From contig JAAONU010000018.1 of the NCBI GenBank assembly GCA_012932295.1, positions 1,730,206 to 1,794,205 of the forward strand: DNA of 64,000 nucleotides. Direction: 5' to 3'. The position numbers were made by a program, and so were the translations under genes. The first letter of the stretch is position 1. The number at the start of each line of letters is the position of its first letter. The notes beneath the pieces are model-generated. The model did not search any database and was not told the origin of the DNA. It worked only from the letters and a program-made list of their open reading frames with translations. The stretch comes from Cyclina sinensis. Lineage: Eukaryota > Mollusca > Bivalvia > Venerida > Veneridae. Below, piece by piece: positions 10,447 through 25,400 of this stretch.

Positions 10447-13400
10447 CTGCAAAAGAATTAAATATACAGTATTCTATTTTGATACCTGCACATTACCTTC
10501 ACATAATAATGACCATTTAGTTTTGTTTATAGTGAATAAAGAAATTTACAGTTTTCAGAGTAGAGGTCCTCCATACAACTCAAATTAGGTCGGTCACTTG
10601 AAACAGACACTGTGATTATAGATACCTAGTTAATTGTATATAGTAGAAAGCTCAGACCTGAGGTTTCTGACAAGAAGACATTTAAATTGTTCCACTATAT
10701 ATGTTTATGTAAAGCTAACCAAGGGGTGGAGCAAAAAAATGACCCCATGACAAGAAGACTTAAGTTTGCTTTTGTATTCAATCTAAAACATCTGTCTCCC
10801 AAAGCAGAGCCAACAATGACCAGAGGGCCAAAGTTTAAACATTCTTAGTACAAATGAATTTGACAATATTTTGCACGAAATCTAAAAACTTAACCCCAGT
10901 GATCTCAAACCCCACTCAAGGATAGAGGTCCTCACATGTTACCTTCATAACTGATATCTAAGATATCTGTCGTTAAATGAAGGCTCTATGAAATGTAGAA
11001 AAGTCTATGTTAATCCAGTGAATGGCAAAGATTCATGTAAGGTGCTTATATTCTAAATATATAAGATATCAGTTAATAATTAAAGGCTATATGACAAGGT
11101 TGGAAAGTGGATTTTTAGCCTTTGTGCCAAAGAAGACCGGCATATTTTTTACCCAGGGCCAAGATTTTAACAAACTTAGTACAGGTCCATTTGGCCATGT
11201 TTCAAATCTTATTTCTTCGAATCTGGACCTTGTGGTTTCTGACAAGATTTATCAAAGTTTCTGTCCTATGCAACCTTATAAAAAATCAAGTGGCCCCTTG
11301 GATTGATCAGTTTTGACCCAGGAGCTTCATTTGAACATAGATGTTATGATCCCTTGGTATAATCTTTACAAATCTAGGTTAACCAGTGTGCCAAATATTT
11401 AACCCCAAGGTAAAGCAGTTTAAGATTAATAGATTTTCCAAAATAAGCCGATTCAAAATCACGATGCAGCTGGAGCAGGGTCAATTTTGACTCTGGGGCT
11501 ATCCTTAAAAAAAAACTTGGTTGAGGTTTATTTGACAATGCTTCATACCAAATATTTTAGCTGTAGGTCTTGAGGTAACAGAAAAGGTATTTTTTAAAGT
11601 TTTCACTATTAAAATCTATTTGTAATTCATGTGGCTCAGATCTACAACGGACGGGAACCAGCTGAACTATTTTGACAAAGCTTTATGCAAAAACATTCTA
11701 GGCTTTTTTATATGATATTTTACGCCGTGGTTTCAGAGAAGATGTCTTTTGAAGTAATTGTTGACAATTGATGCCGATGGATGACAGACAATCACTGTTA
11801 CAAAGGTGAGCTAAAATGAGCCTAGAAACAAGACGAACTCCTCACCACAGTACTTTGGCAGTGGTTCTGCTGTTAAGTAAACATCAAATTTTGAAGTAGT
11901 ATTTCATTTTCTTATTGAAGATTTTTAAAGATCTAATTTTTCATACAACATTTAACCAAGCTTTTAAGAAATCTCATTTGTTAAAAATCTATAAGGAATC
12001 AATATAAGGAACATTACTGTAAAATTTGCTCAAAAACAGTCCTGCAGATTGTGAGGAGATAATATAACAGAAGATAAAATTATTTAACCTATTTAAGGGA
12101 CATTTCTGTGAAATTTTGAGGAAAATTAGCTTGCAGTTTAGGAAGAAATGTTGTTTGAACTTTTTTTAGCTTTTGCAGTCCTTACATGCAATAAAGCAGA
12201 ACAGTTTGAGCAATTTTAGAACTAATGTGCAATGAAGTAGAACAGTTTATAAAAGCTAACGTTCGGGCTAATCTTCAAGATATTTAGTTTGAAGATATGG
12301 CTTCTAGAGTGAATACAAATACATGACATTTATATAACGCAAACATTAAAATATTCTATTGCGCTTTACAAACGCATTTAGCAAATACACATTTTAAACA
12401 AATACATCCAACAAATTAAATGTATCATTCAGGACAGCGTTGTTACTACCATGGAACATAAACTTAGACACAGTCTAATATTGTAGATGATTCCAAAATT
12501 TAATTTTCTTGAAACTGTCTGAAAAGATATGATTTAAGTTTTAATTTTAAGCTGTCCTTTGACTGGATATTTTTTAAACAGCTGAGAAGGGCATTCCACC
12601 ACTTTGAACCAACCACTGCCAGAGACCTATCAGCCAGTTTTGTTCGACGTTTAGGCACAATAAAACACAATTCACTTTTGGAACATAACTGGTACCTCCC
12701 TTGAAAGGGAGTGCACATCTCCCTCAAATATGCTGGGGCTGTGCCGTTGATGACACAGAAGACGATCACTAAGATTTTAAACATAATTCTGGTTTTTACA
12801 GGTAACCAATGTAATTGTTTTAAAAGTTCAGTACTTGGCTTTTCATATGATACATCTAAGGTAACTCTTGCAGCATAATTTTGGAACAAAATGTTTTACA
12901 ACGATCTGACCTATTGACCTAGATTTTAATCCGATATGCCCCCTATTTAGGAGCAACATAGAAATCATTAAAATCATATAAACATTCTGACAAATTCTCA
13001 CAGTGACTAGATGGAAATTGTGGACTTCAAAGTGTTTATAAGGAATATGGCTAAAATCAGCTACTTTTGCCATTCCAAGGCCCATGGTGTGATTTGGTTG
13101 GTTTTCAAAATGAACTATGATTTTATAGATATACAAGTTATGTGCAAGTTTGGTCAAAATACAATAAAAAGTGGTCTCTATCATGTTCAAAAGAAATTGT
13201 GGTCGGCCAAACAAAGTGAGATTACAAAAGCTCATCTTGTCACTACAAGACAGTTTCTTTCCCCTTATCTAAAATGCTAAGGAGCTAAACATGGTCAACT
13301 CTGAAACAATATTAAAGTAGTTATTCAATACATCTAATGTCTGAGTATTAACAGAGCAGACACATCAGATCTGAAAAATCTAGATGGCAAGAAAACAGCT

Positions 13401-16400
13401 ACAGTGATACTTGAGAAAGTCAAACTTAGATACCTCAACCATGAAAGGTCCATCATCAAGTCCAGATGCAATATTTGTGAGATCATGGTCCTGCCTTAAA
13501 GCCCTGTTTGCATTTTTGGAAAACCATGCCGCCTTTAAAGCTTTTTCTGCTGCCTACAATATTTATGTTTTCCAAAATAATCAACAGTCAAATAAAAAAC
13601 AATTTGTGTTCAGATGTTTGATTAACGTTTAATCCAGTTTACTCACCAGTTTCTCTGCAAGTGACTGACTACTTCCTCTTTTCCTTCAGAGGTGAGGGAC
13701 AAATGACTTATAGAGGCACTGTTCAAGGGCAGTTCCTAAACTGGGATAGCTAAGATTGACAATCCAATCCTATACCAATTGAGCTAGCCGGGCTGGCCTC
13801 AGTTAATTCATAATGTGGTAATATGAGTTTGCGTCATTAATCAGTGACTTGAAAAAGCTGGTTTGATTACTGTGTAATGCTTAAATACATGGTGTGGTTC
13901 TTGACTTTTATTTTATATTTTGACTGCTATGTAAGGATAAGATACATTTTGTATTTCTGTTTCTTTGAATCCTAAAACACATACATTTTTTTGAATGAGA
14001 CAATTTGTATGCTCATGTAGATTAGAGCAAAAAAACACTTAAATACAATTTATTCTAAAGAATCAGCTCAAGAAAAGACTATTATAAAAAATGTTAAGCG
14101 AGATTTGTTTGCTGTAAATAAATTTGAACATACACATACCTGGTGACACTTATAACACACCCAATTAAAACTGTTGTCGTTTTCACCAGTGGTTAGGTTC
14201 GACTGAGCAGCTAAGAAATCCCGCTCAGCCTGCCTTCGCCATCTTTTGGCTTCTCCTATATGTCGAAAAACAGCCTCCTCTGCTCTGTGATGGGTGAAGT
14301 TTCCCATTCGAGATGACCTGTTATATTCATGCATGTTATCACGAAAAGCCCTTGCATACCTACGACCTCTGTTGAATACTACCCTACTTGCTGAACCGAA
14401 TGATGAACGGGACATGTCTGGTGGCATTCTGCCTGTTTCGTTTGTGACAATGTCATCAACAATTTCTCCATTTTCTAATTTGATTACAATCTCATTTATA
14501 TAGTTAAACAAACGTTGCACATATTCTCGGTGTTCCCTGTTTCTATCAGGATGCCACCTGGTTAACAAACGACGTATGATACTTTTTCGATCAGGCTTAT
14601 TCCAAGCTTCAATCAACATTTCTCTGATCCGCCTGAAGTTTTCGTCAATCGGGAGAGAGCCGATAGGATCAATGTCATATATCACAACAGCATTGCTTTC
14701 CTCTGACTGTATTGGGAGGAATTTGTATAGACGATAAATCGGAACATTAATATAGTCATCACTCTGAGCACCAACGTCGACCTTGTATGTAATATCAAGA
14801 AATGTATCTCCATGTCTTTTTTCATTTTCCTTGATAATGTGAGCATAAATATATACTGGTTCAACGTTTTCCTCAGTATCATCTATTTCTAAAGCAATAA
14901 ACTCATACTCATGCTCCTTAAATGGATAAATACTTTGTTGTAAGAAGGGATGAAACCTTTCCTCCACATACGTACCTGGTTTAGGAAAAACTGATGCTGG
15001 AAATGCAGCTGGGAGATCATAAGCATCTATCCGCAGTTTGTCTAACCTTTCTTGTATTTCACTAGGCTGATTCAACAACCTAAGAAGCATAGGTAAATGT
15101 TGTGCTAAAGTCTTTTCCAGTGATCCATCAGTACAAATATCTATCAATTTCACAAGTCCATCTGGGTCTTCTATCAAATTCATCAGCAGATCCTTATTAT
15201 CATCAAGTTGAAAAAAAAGTTCCTGTGTGGTTATTTCTCCACTGTTGGATTGATTACACGGTTGTGACTGAATGAAACAACTGACATCTCTGTCTGTACC
15301 TTCAATTCTTCTATCTTTATATGCAAGAAATGTTTTGAGACCAGAAACTTTTGTGATATGTACATTAGTTAACTGTAACATAAATTTTGTTTCAATACTT
15401 TGGTCAAAACATTCTCTTCTGGATTTCATCTGGTGTTTAACTAAACGCAGTATACCTTCAACAAAAAGTGGTGATTTTAGTTGACGTTCTATCCTCTTTG
15501 CTATTACACTTTCTTCTTTTTTGAGATGGTCTGTCAAAATTTCTTCTTCTACTACATCAGTCAAGATGTTTGGTCTAATTTGTTCTGGAAACTTTTCAAA
15601 TGGCAAGACTGGGTCTGATATAGATTTTATTTCCATTTCTTTAAACCCTATAAAGAAATCTAACTCAAGTTTTCCTTTGACTCTCTCTTCTACGTCAACA
15701 TTGTTTGAAACAGTCAGAGTTTTTGAACACTTTAAAATATGTTTCTTGTTCGGAATATAAAGCTTTGTTACCCTTAAAAAAGGTTCACTTTCCTTATCCA
15801 AAAGCCGTACAATATTTTCAAGAGCTTTCTTGACAGACAGGAGTTGATTAGGTGGAACACTTTCATCTCCAAACTGTTGTTTTATGGCTTCTAAAACCAT
15901 TGAATAATGGCCGCAAAGTGCAGATTGGTCTGATCCAAGTTTAGTAAATAAATCCTCATATCGCCCATAATAATTAGGAAGCTTGTATAAAAAGGGCTTA
16001 ACTTCCTCCTCTTTGCTTAAATTTATAACTACCTGTTTCAACTGCAACATTTTATTATCTTCTGGCTGAAAAACAATGGGAGTTACTTGAAAATTTTGTT
16101 TCATTGATGGATGAAAATTCTTAAGTAGCTGTTTATAAAGTTTTTCCATAAGGCTTTTTACAAACTCTGGATGAACTTGTTTTCTCTCAAGTTGAACCTT
16201 GAATACATCAGCAACATTCTGACAGTGTTTAACAATACTATCAACAGGAGGACTTGGGAAAATGCCTAAAGACTGACACATCCCAGGTGACTTTGGAACA
16301 CATGGAAGGAGGTTAAGGGTTGACCAGCAGTAATCCTTATGTACATGATTAACTGCTCCAGAAAGACATACAAGTGTATTTCCTCCACCTGGCTGAGGTA

Positions 16401-19400
16401 CTATACGTTGCTCTTTTTCATCAACTCTATGTGGGACTACAAATCTTATGCCTTTTATTTGATTCAATATCTGCTCTGACCATATGCCATTGTAGAGACA
16501 GTTAATCAATGCTGAAGACTGCTTTTTAGTCTGTTTTGATATTGGACTATGTATTCTGGCCTCTAGCTCAAGAGTAAACTCAGTCAACATTTCACCAGTA
16601 GGTTCCTGTTTTAGTCCTATTGTTTTCATGAAATTCATCCACGAGGGCGTTCTGTATGCTGCCGGGAGGAACATTTCCTCTGGTAGCATATATTTGAAAA
16701 CTGGGTTTGTATGATCATAAAACTCACTAGCTCTTTTACATTTTCCATGAACTGACAGAAAAGGTAAGTGTTTCATCTGTTCAACAAGGTTATGCTGTCG
16801 AGCATCACCCAGGGATGTTGCTAACAAATTATCTTTTATGTAAGTTATATGAATTTCCCATGTCTCCTTTGGAAGATGATTTATATTTGGCAAAAGTTTG
16901 TGTATATATATATCAAGTACTGTCATTCTGGAGAGTTTCAAGAACTCAAATAATTTGGTAAGTTTGTCTGAATTCTTTAGCAGTAAAATGCCTGTTTTAA
17001 GTGCCCAAGCATCTAATCCATCTCGTGGTATTTCACTTGGCAGCACAAAGACTTTACTGTCTTGTTCAATATCTGTTACTGTTTCCTGATAGGAAATGTA
17101 GAGAGGTAAACCTCTTAATTTGAGTTTAAGACTGTTTTCATCCATATTTCTTTTCATTTGAGCTAAACTGTCATCAAAATGACTAAGAATTAAAAGACCT
17201 TCCTCACATGTCAGGTTACTGCTTTGTATTCTATGCTTGTAATAAAGCAAACATTCTAACAGTTCTGTTGGGCGGTCAGCAGATGGTAACATTTCCTGTA
17301 AAGGATATAAAAGATGTTTCCACCGCCCTCTAAAAACTGAAGCATCAAGGTTAGGGATATTAAATTTCAATAAAATGTCAGACAGCGTTTCGTTACTAGA
17401 ACTTGTGTGTAAAAGATATCTGATCTGTTTAACTGGTATAAGAGTATAGCTAGTTTGTGTTCCAATGTTTTGGCACGATGGAATAAAGGACCAGTTATTC
17501 AGTTTTCGGACATTTTCATGAAACTTTACTTGATTTAAATATGTCCTGTCATTGTATGGTGAAGATTTCTCCAATGATTCAGCATATATAAAATCAAGTA
17601 TGCATTGTACACTTGAGGGGTGCACAGGCACACCATGGTCCTTATTCCATTCAACAGCTTTTCCATTAGCCATTACACGGGTATCAAATGTTTCAGCAAT
17701 TATCGAAAGTAGATCACTGACACCAAAGCTTTTAATAACACCTGCTTCGTAAAATTCTTGTCGGTTTATCATTTCCACTAGATCAGAATGGATAAACTGA
17801 TTTGTGGACCCTGTCAATGTGTCACACATCTCTGAACAAAACACAGGTGCATTTCTTGAAAATATACGTAGCATCCCATCATTTGTTAAACACAAAGGAA
17901 GACCATCAATGTTGTCTTGGAAGTTTTCTTCAAAACAGATGTAAATCAGTATGCTTTTTAGAGCTGGTATGTCATAAAGGGTTGTGTCTGTTATGCAAAC
18001 ATTGATTCCACCAAGCTGGCAATTTCTGCTTTTCACATCATCATATGTTTTAAGAAAGTCTATTACAGCTGCTGGAGAACAGGCAGGAACATAACCAACC
18101 TTACACTTTTGCAGTGACTTTTTTATCTTTAATGGCGTTTCAATTATTTTCATCCCTATTTTTTTCAATGTTATCTCTGTGCAATATTCATTTTCTCGGT
18201 CAAGTTTTGGCACATGTGATGAAAAAACACTTGGTATGATGTTAAAGGTGCCATTAAAATCGTTCCTTGATTTTGAAAGTGGGACCCACTGAAGTTGTTG
18301 TTTCACATGACTCTTTCCATCTATAAAACAATCCTTGGTTCCACTTGAAAGTATCTGAACAGATGGAAATATGTCTTCATACTGTGTTACTACCAGCTGA
18401 TAAAAACTTTCCACAAGAAGTTTCCAATAAGCACCTGTTGCATTTTCTAAAAGAGGGAATTGTTCATGAAAAATTTCTAGCACTGCAAGAGGCATGTTTT
18501 CCTGTGAAAAATCAGCAAAATGTAGTTCTACGAAGTGTTGTTTCATGTACTGAATGGCAGAAACCAGTGCTCTACTTAACAACTTTTCTGTTACAAAATC
18601 ATTCCAGGTTTTCCTTACACCCTCATCCCTTAAATTTGTTCTTGATTTGTCAAGAGCAAAGTGACCATTTACATGCAATGGTAGTCCAGTTTTTACAGGT
18701 AGAGGGAGAAAACAATATGCCTTGCATTCTTTTGAGTTACTTTTGTGTGTGCGTGTTAGCATGGCACCAACAGACCTCTTCCACTTATCATCTGGCCAAG
18801 GTAAGGCAACAGATGCAACTGGCAATAGACCGATATCCTTTTCTTTCACTGCGCGAAATAACAAGCTTGGTACATTTTCGGCAAATCCAAACCTATTTAC
18901 TATGAGCCAGTGTTCATTTCTTCCTTTGCTGTCCTCAATATTTAATTTGTAAAAGCTTTCTAAAGGCTGCATGCAAAGATAATTCTGTCGAGCATCAGTA
19001 TTTTGTTTTACAACTTCTCTGACTTCTGAATAATACCTGTTTCGGGAGGCAGTATCTTCCACTGACAACTTGGTTTCCACAGAGAATTCTTCAATCAATC
19101 CTTTGTCTGTATTTTCTAAAACTTTGATACATCTGACACTCTTCAAGAAAATAAGGCACTCAAACATATCAAGCTTGAACTCTTCAATCAGTTTATTCAT
19201 GTTATCAACTGTCATAACATTACTACTAATTTCTGACTGTTTCTGTCGCAGGGGCAGTCTGAATACAGTCCCTTGTCCTGAATTCCTCATACTCGAAGTT
19301 ATAGGATAACCAAGCATCATGTCTTTGAATGATTCCTCCACTAATGCAACATCACATTTTATGCCTGGATTTTCTCTTGTCACATGGCCTTCCAGATAAG

Positions 19401-22400
19401 ACATCAGTGGATCAAAAATACACAACTGACCTGCACTACCAAGTCCTGGGCCCTTAGAAAGAAAAGAAGGGACATCTGTCAAGTGGTACACAGCGTTAAA
19501 GCCAATACCATACTGCCCTGTCTTTGAAGGGTCTGCACGTTTGCTACCAATTCCAAGTTTTCTGATACCTTCAAAATCATCTTCTTTGAAATAGCTGTCG
19601 TTATAAATACACAAAGATGGATCTTGCATCTCATTCCTTCCAAAAAGCTTTTCTGTTGGAAAACATAAATAATTCTTAATAATGTGTATTTCTGTTGCAC
19701 CGGCATCATCTGCATTTTGTATAAGTTCTTTCATTATACTTGAGTTGCATGGATAATCCTCGAGTATTCCATTCAACCTTGTAACTAAACTTTCATTTTG
19801 TCCAAATGGCATGAAAAAGGAAGTAGAGAAATTTTCAACTATCTTCCTTTGTTTTGACATTACACCCAGTGCTCTTCCAGTATCAGGTGAAATTTTTCCA
19901 TGCAGAATATGAAGTGTTGCAGATGATTTGTATGCAGGGTCCTCTATCACAAGTTCCTTTGTAGGCCTGAGGAATCCATCTACGTCTGGTGCAACAATAT
20001 TAACATCAGAGCAGGAAAGATCTTCGAAACATGTATTTTCTTTCTCCATGCTGTAGCAAAGGTTCCTTAGAATACATGCAACATTATCAATAACTTCAGG
20101 AGTACACTGTTGTTGAAACCATGCTGAATACATTCTTTTTAATACAGAAGCTAAGAAAGATATGGGAAAATAGTCCATAACTCCTAATGCTATAAGAACT
20201 TTTTTCCTTCTGTAGTCTGACTCGCTGAGATGATAAAGTTCTGGTGGACATTCTTCTCTAATATCAAATGCTGCCTTACAAGGTGTAATAAGTTCTCTAC
20301 CGACAAGGATAATTTTACTTTTTCTCATTTCTATGAAGCAAGGTAAATCTGCAAGTTCTTCATCAGGTTTGTCACTAGTTATACCAGCAAGGTAGTCATA
20401 AACTGATCTAGATATTTTCTCTAAATTGCTGAACTGCTGATCTGGATTTTTGTACTGACCGGGTAAAATAGTTAGCTGTCGTGAAAGAATATCTATTGTC
20501 AAGTCACATTTGACACCAATAGCCTTGAACAAATCTTCCGGTAGGGAGCATGTCCTCTTTAGGTATGTTTCATCTACAAAACTACAAATACTCCCGCTGC
20601 AGATATAAAGTGCTTCCCGAAATAGATTTGTTGGTTTTGCAAACAGAATTTCTTTTCCGACAAAGTTCTTATGATTGCTACACTTTGAGATAGGAAACAT
20701 TTTCTGTAACTCGTCTGATTTCCAAGAAAATGTCCAATCCTTTGGACAGGGAAGTACAGGTAAATTCATGTTTATTCTCAGTTCACTAATGGTGTCTTTA
20801 TCCAGATTTAACTGGTGTAAAACATCAAACCTTGCGCAGTATTTAAGGATTTCTATGCATCTTTCTTTAGCACAATATCCACATGATTTCACCATTTCCT
20901 CAACAGATCTGCATCGATCAATCAGCAATTCCTTGCTGAGAAACTTATCATTCATACCAAGCTTGACAATCTGTCCGATCACTTGCTTGTCAGTAAATCC
21001 ACCTTCTTCTTGAGGAAATCTACCATCAGCAATTTTAAACATGTCTGCAATTTCTGACCAACGGTTAACTAATTCGTTTGGTCGACAGAGAATATTTTCA
21101 GGGTCAGAAGGTATACATTTTGTCACCTTTAGTTTTGTAATAACCCTGTCATTTTTAGACTTTAATGCAAACAAAACAAATTTGTTACGTTTTTCAATGT
21201 GCTTTTCCCAAAATGCACAGTCAATTGTAGACAAGAAATGCAAAATAAGTTCCTCTTCTGTAATCATAGCCTGAGAAATTACTGGTCTGCTGTCAACCTT
21301 GCATTCTTTCAACACTTTCATAACATTACTTGGCATATCTATGATACTTTTTGGCAGTCTTGCAGGAATACAGGACAACATCTCGAAAGCTATATCCCCT
21401 ATTTCTTTGTTACAACGAATATTGGGATCTAAAAATACTATTTCATCTATAGATAGCCAATCTTTGACACTTCTGAATAATTTCAGTTTGTCAATGATAA
21501 GTGTTCTGCAAAAGCTCTCTTTCAAGACATTAACGTCTCTTGTTCCTTTTAAGGGCCAAAGGGAACTGTACTTGTAACCATCTGAACACATCTTAGATAG
21601 GAAAATCAGCAATTCCACATACCCTTTAACTACAGAATCTTCCATTAAAACCCAGTTCCACCTGAATTTCTCATCTTTTCTTTTATCATCTTCAGTAAGG
21701 CTAACAAGCCCTCTCCTGTCTGATGTTACATTAAAACAGCCATTTATATGAAACCTCAGGTCTGTTTTGATTGGAAGTGGAAGAAAGCAAAATAAATGAC
21801 CTGCTTGATAAAATCCTTGTTGAGTATCTTGCATTGGTACAATAAGGCCTTTGTCCTCCATCACTGGTATGGCTACAGAAGAAAGTGGTACTGCTCCCTT
21901 GTCAGCAATGACTCTGGATAACCTAAGAGACTCATTTGTTCCTAAGGCCCATGAAACAATCCAACTTGATTTCAGTACTTGTGGAAGATCTTTTTGCAAT
22001 TCAGGTCCAGTAAGATTTTTATATAACTCTTGAATAATATCAACTCTGTGAATTTCAGAAAAATCCTTTTCTTCTTTGAGAAAAATGGGAACCCTTTTTA
22101 GTACACCCTGGACATTTCTAGGTACACATTCATACAACAAATTTTCAGTTTTGTTATTCATATTTTCAGTATTCTTTTTTACTCTGAAAATTAGCTTTGC
22201 TTGTGCTGGATCAGTTTCCCCATACTGAAGGTGGTACACTTCTACAGTTGTAACACACTGACTGAATAATAGAATGTTTCCAGCATTTTCTATCAGCTTA
22301 CTAACAAGAGCTGAAACATCTGCTTTTGAGTATGGCTGTTTACAAATCTCACTTTTCTTTGCTTGGTGTTCAGTTCTCAGTGGCAATCTGAACAAGGTCC

Positions 22401-25400
22401 CATTATAACTGGAAAAGTTTGTTTCAAGTAAATTACAACCAAACACTGAATTGTAAGGTTTAAACTGATCAATATTTCGCCGTATCAAGTGTCGCTTAGA
22501 CAGACTGATCCTTAAACCCTTACCCCGTTTTTGTTTTGTGTCCTCCAAGTATGTTTCATGTGGGTCAAATATAACCATGTCTTTGCCAGATATAAAACTG
22601 GGCACATCTGTGAGGTTATATACAGAACAAAATCCCAGACCAAACTTACCAATTTTATCTTGATATTCTGCTTTTGTCCCTCCATTCAATTTTGTGATAT
22701 TTACTAAATCTTCCTCTGTAAATAAAGAATCATTGTATATCCATAAAGCAGGCCCTTGACATTCAATTAGTCCACTACTAAGCATCTTTTCTTTTCGCCT
22801 AGCATCATCATTGTCTCTTTCATCATAGAGAAATTTCACTACACTTGCACCTGCATCATCTGCATTTTGAACTAATTCCTTTGGAACTGATAATCCATCT
22901 GTGTATCCATCCCGAAGCAATGTGCTTAATCTAGTTGTAAGTGGTTCTGACTGACCCCAGTTTTCAAAGCTCAATTCTTCTGTTGCACCTAATATAGATT
23001 TCTTTTTTAATGACTTCACTCCAAGTTCTTCAGCCACATTCACTGGTACCTGGCTGTTCACTACAAAGTAACTGTTCCCTTCTTCTTCAGGATCAATTTC
23101 ATCTTCATCGTAATCAAAAATACAATCTGAAACATGCTGCAGACAAAGACTTTCTGCTGACTCATTTTCAGTTAGCATAAGAATCTGAGAATCATCAATA
23201 TCTAATGTACCTGACTTTCTTATTGATGCCAATAGAGTCAGAATCTGAAGAACTATATCTGTGTCTCGTTTTACTGAAGTGGTAGAAATGTCTGTAGCTT
23301 GCATATGCTTCTTCTGTATTGTCTGCAAGACACTCAGTAGTGTGTGACTGTTTTGTTCTCTGTAGCATCCTAACTGCAAAAACAAATCTTCCATCTCTTT
23401 AAACTCTTCAGGTAAATAAAAGAAATATGGTTCAAGATCTATATCGTTTGTTCCTTTTGAAATGATCACTTTTGGAGGAATCTGAAAATCAGAGCCAACC
23501 CAGATCAATTCTTTATTCCTTAATGTACTTTTGAAATCCAAAACCTTATGTCTGTGCTGATTCATGTATCTGTATATTTTCTGAACAGCCCTAGTATAGT
23601 CAGGCTTGTACTTTACATTGTAATGTCTGCGGATGAAACTCATTTGGTTTAATACCATTTCCACATCTGGCACCAAATCCCACTTGAAATGCTTTATCAG
23701 AGTGCCAGATGTACAATCAACCATGGGTACTATTGCTCCAGACAACAAACAAAATTCTGAAATTTTGGCTTGACTGGGTTTGCATAATTTCATACTGTTT
23801 GAAAACCAAGGCAGTCCAACTGGATAGTCTGATGGTGCATCGGCTACTTGGATACAAGATAAATTCAATATAGCACCACCAAGAGTACTCGAACTGCCAC
23901 ATGTTTCATTCAAAAGGTGTGGATCTCGAACTAGAGTATCCATAAAGGCTGAAGCTTTTTTGGACAAATCTTCGGAGTTTTTACTATCCATGGCCATGCT
24001 ATCCAGTCTTTTTGCTACGTGTAGCAAAACAGATGCATCAACCTTATCCTCTCCCTTCAAGCCAAGTTTCCTCAGAACCCTAATCTCTTCTGGTTGATAA
24101 CTGTCTAACTGTTCTGGAAACAGCTTTTCCCCAAGTAACAGATTTTGTAGGCAGGAACTAGTTGGATCAAATAAATCAGATGGTTTGTACCAATTGTCTC
24201 CTGCTTTTAGGAAGGGTAATTGGGATGCATATTCACAAATCTTTTCATTTCTCTCTATCATGTCAGGTTTTTGTATCAGGTAATCCATAAGCAAGATTGT
24301 TTGATCATGATGTTTATAATGCAGTAAATGTTTTACTATTTTCTGGATCAGAGATGCAACAGATATATTCTCTGCACCAAGCTGCTTCATGAATGCATTT
24401 CTTGATTTTTCAACTCTTATACACTTAACTGGGAACTGTACCCCACTTGGAATGTCAATATCTCCTGATATGAACTGCCTGATTTCAAAAACCGAGACAT
24501 ACACTCCAGTGTCATCTACTGAACGAACTGCTTTAAAGAGTTTAAGTCTTGTCAACAGTTCTTTAGCATCATTTTCAATGCATGCAAGAGTGGTTAAATA
24601 TTGGACAAAAGATTCTACCATCTCACTATTTGACTGACATGCAGTATTAAAATCAACAACAGCAGTTTCACCCAATTTTTTAAATATACCACCAAGCAGA
24701 GATACAATGCCTTCCTTCGTTGGATGATGAATATCTCTCTCAATAGTTGCAAGGGGAAACCATTCTGGCAGGTCATCAAGTACCTTCACAGACATCGCAC
24801 GAAGACAAAAACAGAGTCCCTCTGGTAAAGTTGTGTCCTTCTGTTTTTTTAACACCAGGAAATCTGTTAGTTTCACAAGCTCAACAACCAATGGGATCGG
24901 CCAATGTCCAGATATTAGTAAAGGTACAAGTGGGATATCCTTATAGTGTTTAGTCATCTGTTTGTCAACAAGGACTTGCCATACATTTTGCAACCAATCA
25001 ATTTTCAGGCTTGTTTCCCTTGTGAGTTTTATGTGGGAGTCAGAACCAAAATGAGAAGATATCATCTGCTTCAGCATACGTTTGGCACAATCATCAGTAA
25101 ATTCTTGAATCTGATACATTTCTGAAACAGAGTAGATTTAAAAATTACAAATTGGAAACCTTATGCTTAGCACTTATTTTATAAACTGAGAAACTTTTAT
25201 TCAAGTGTAACAGTAGCCGAGGTTTTACAACAAAAGCACATAGCCACATTTTATGACAAATGCACCTCAAGTGTAGTGACAGAGGAATGTTTAGCTTGTA
25301 GCAGTGATATATGAGTGAAATAAAGAATACAACTACATTAACAATGATAATCTTTTTAAAGCAAGCAAAATACATCTACTACAAGTTATATCATTCTCAT

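Noticed and set aside
14068..14139. The open frame of the giant sacsin exon continues 24 codons to a stop
   Set aside because: A strong donor (CAG|GTATGTG) at 14140/14139 and in-phase exons 7 and 8, which complete the HEPN domain, show that this part is intron.
18345..18905. 186-codon plus-strand open frame opposite the giant exon
   Set aside because: It is the antisense shadow of a long coding exon; no independent domain or splice support.
25117..25119. ATG at the start of the giant open frame as a translation start
   Set aside because: It follows directly on a consensus acceptor, and the upstream exons encode the missing first sacsin repeat in phase.
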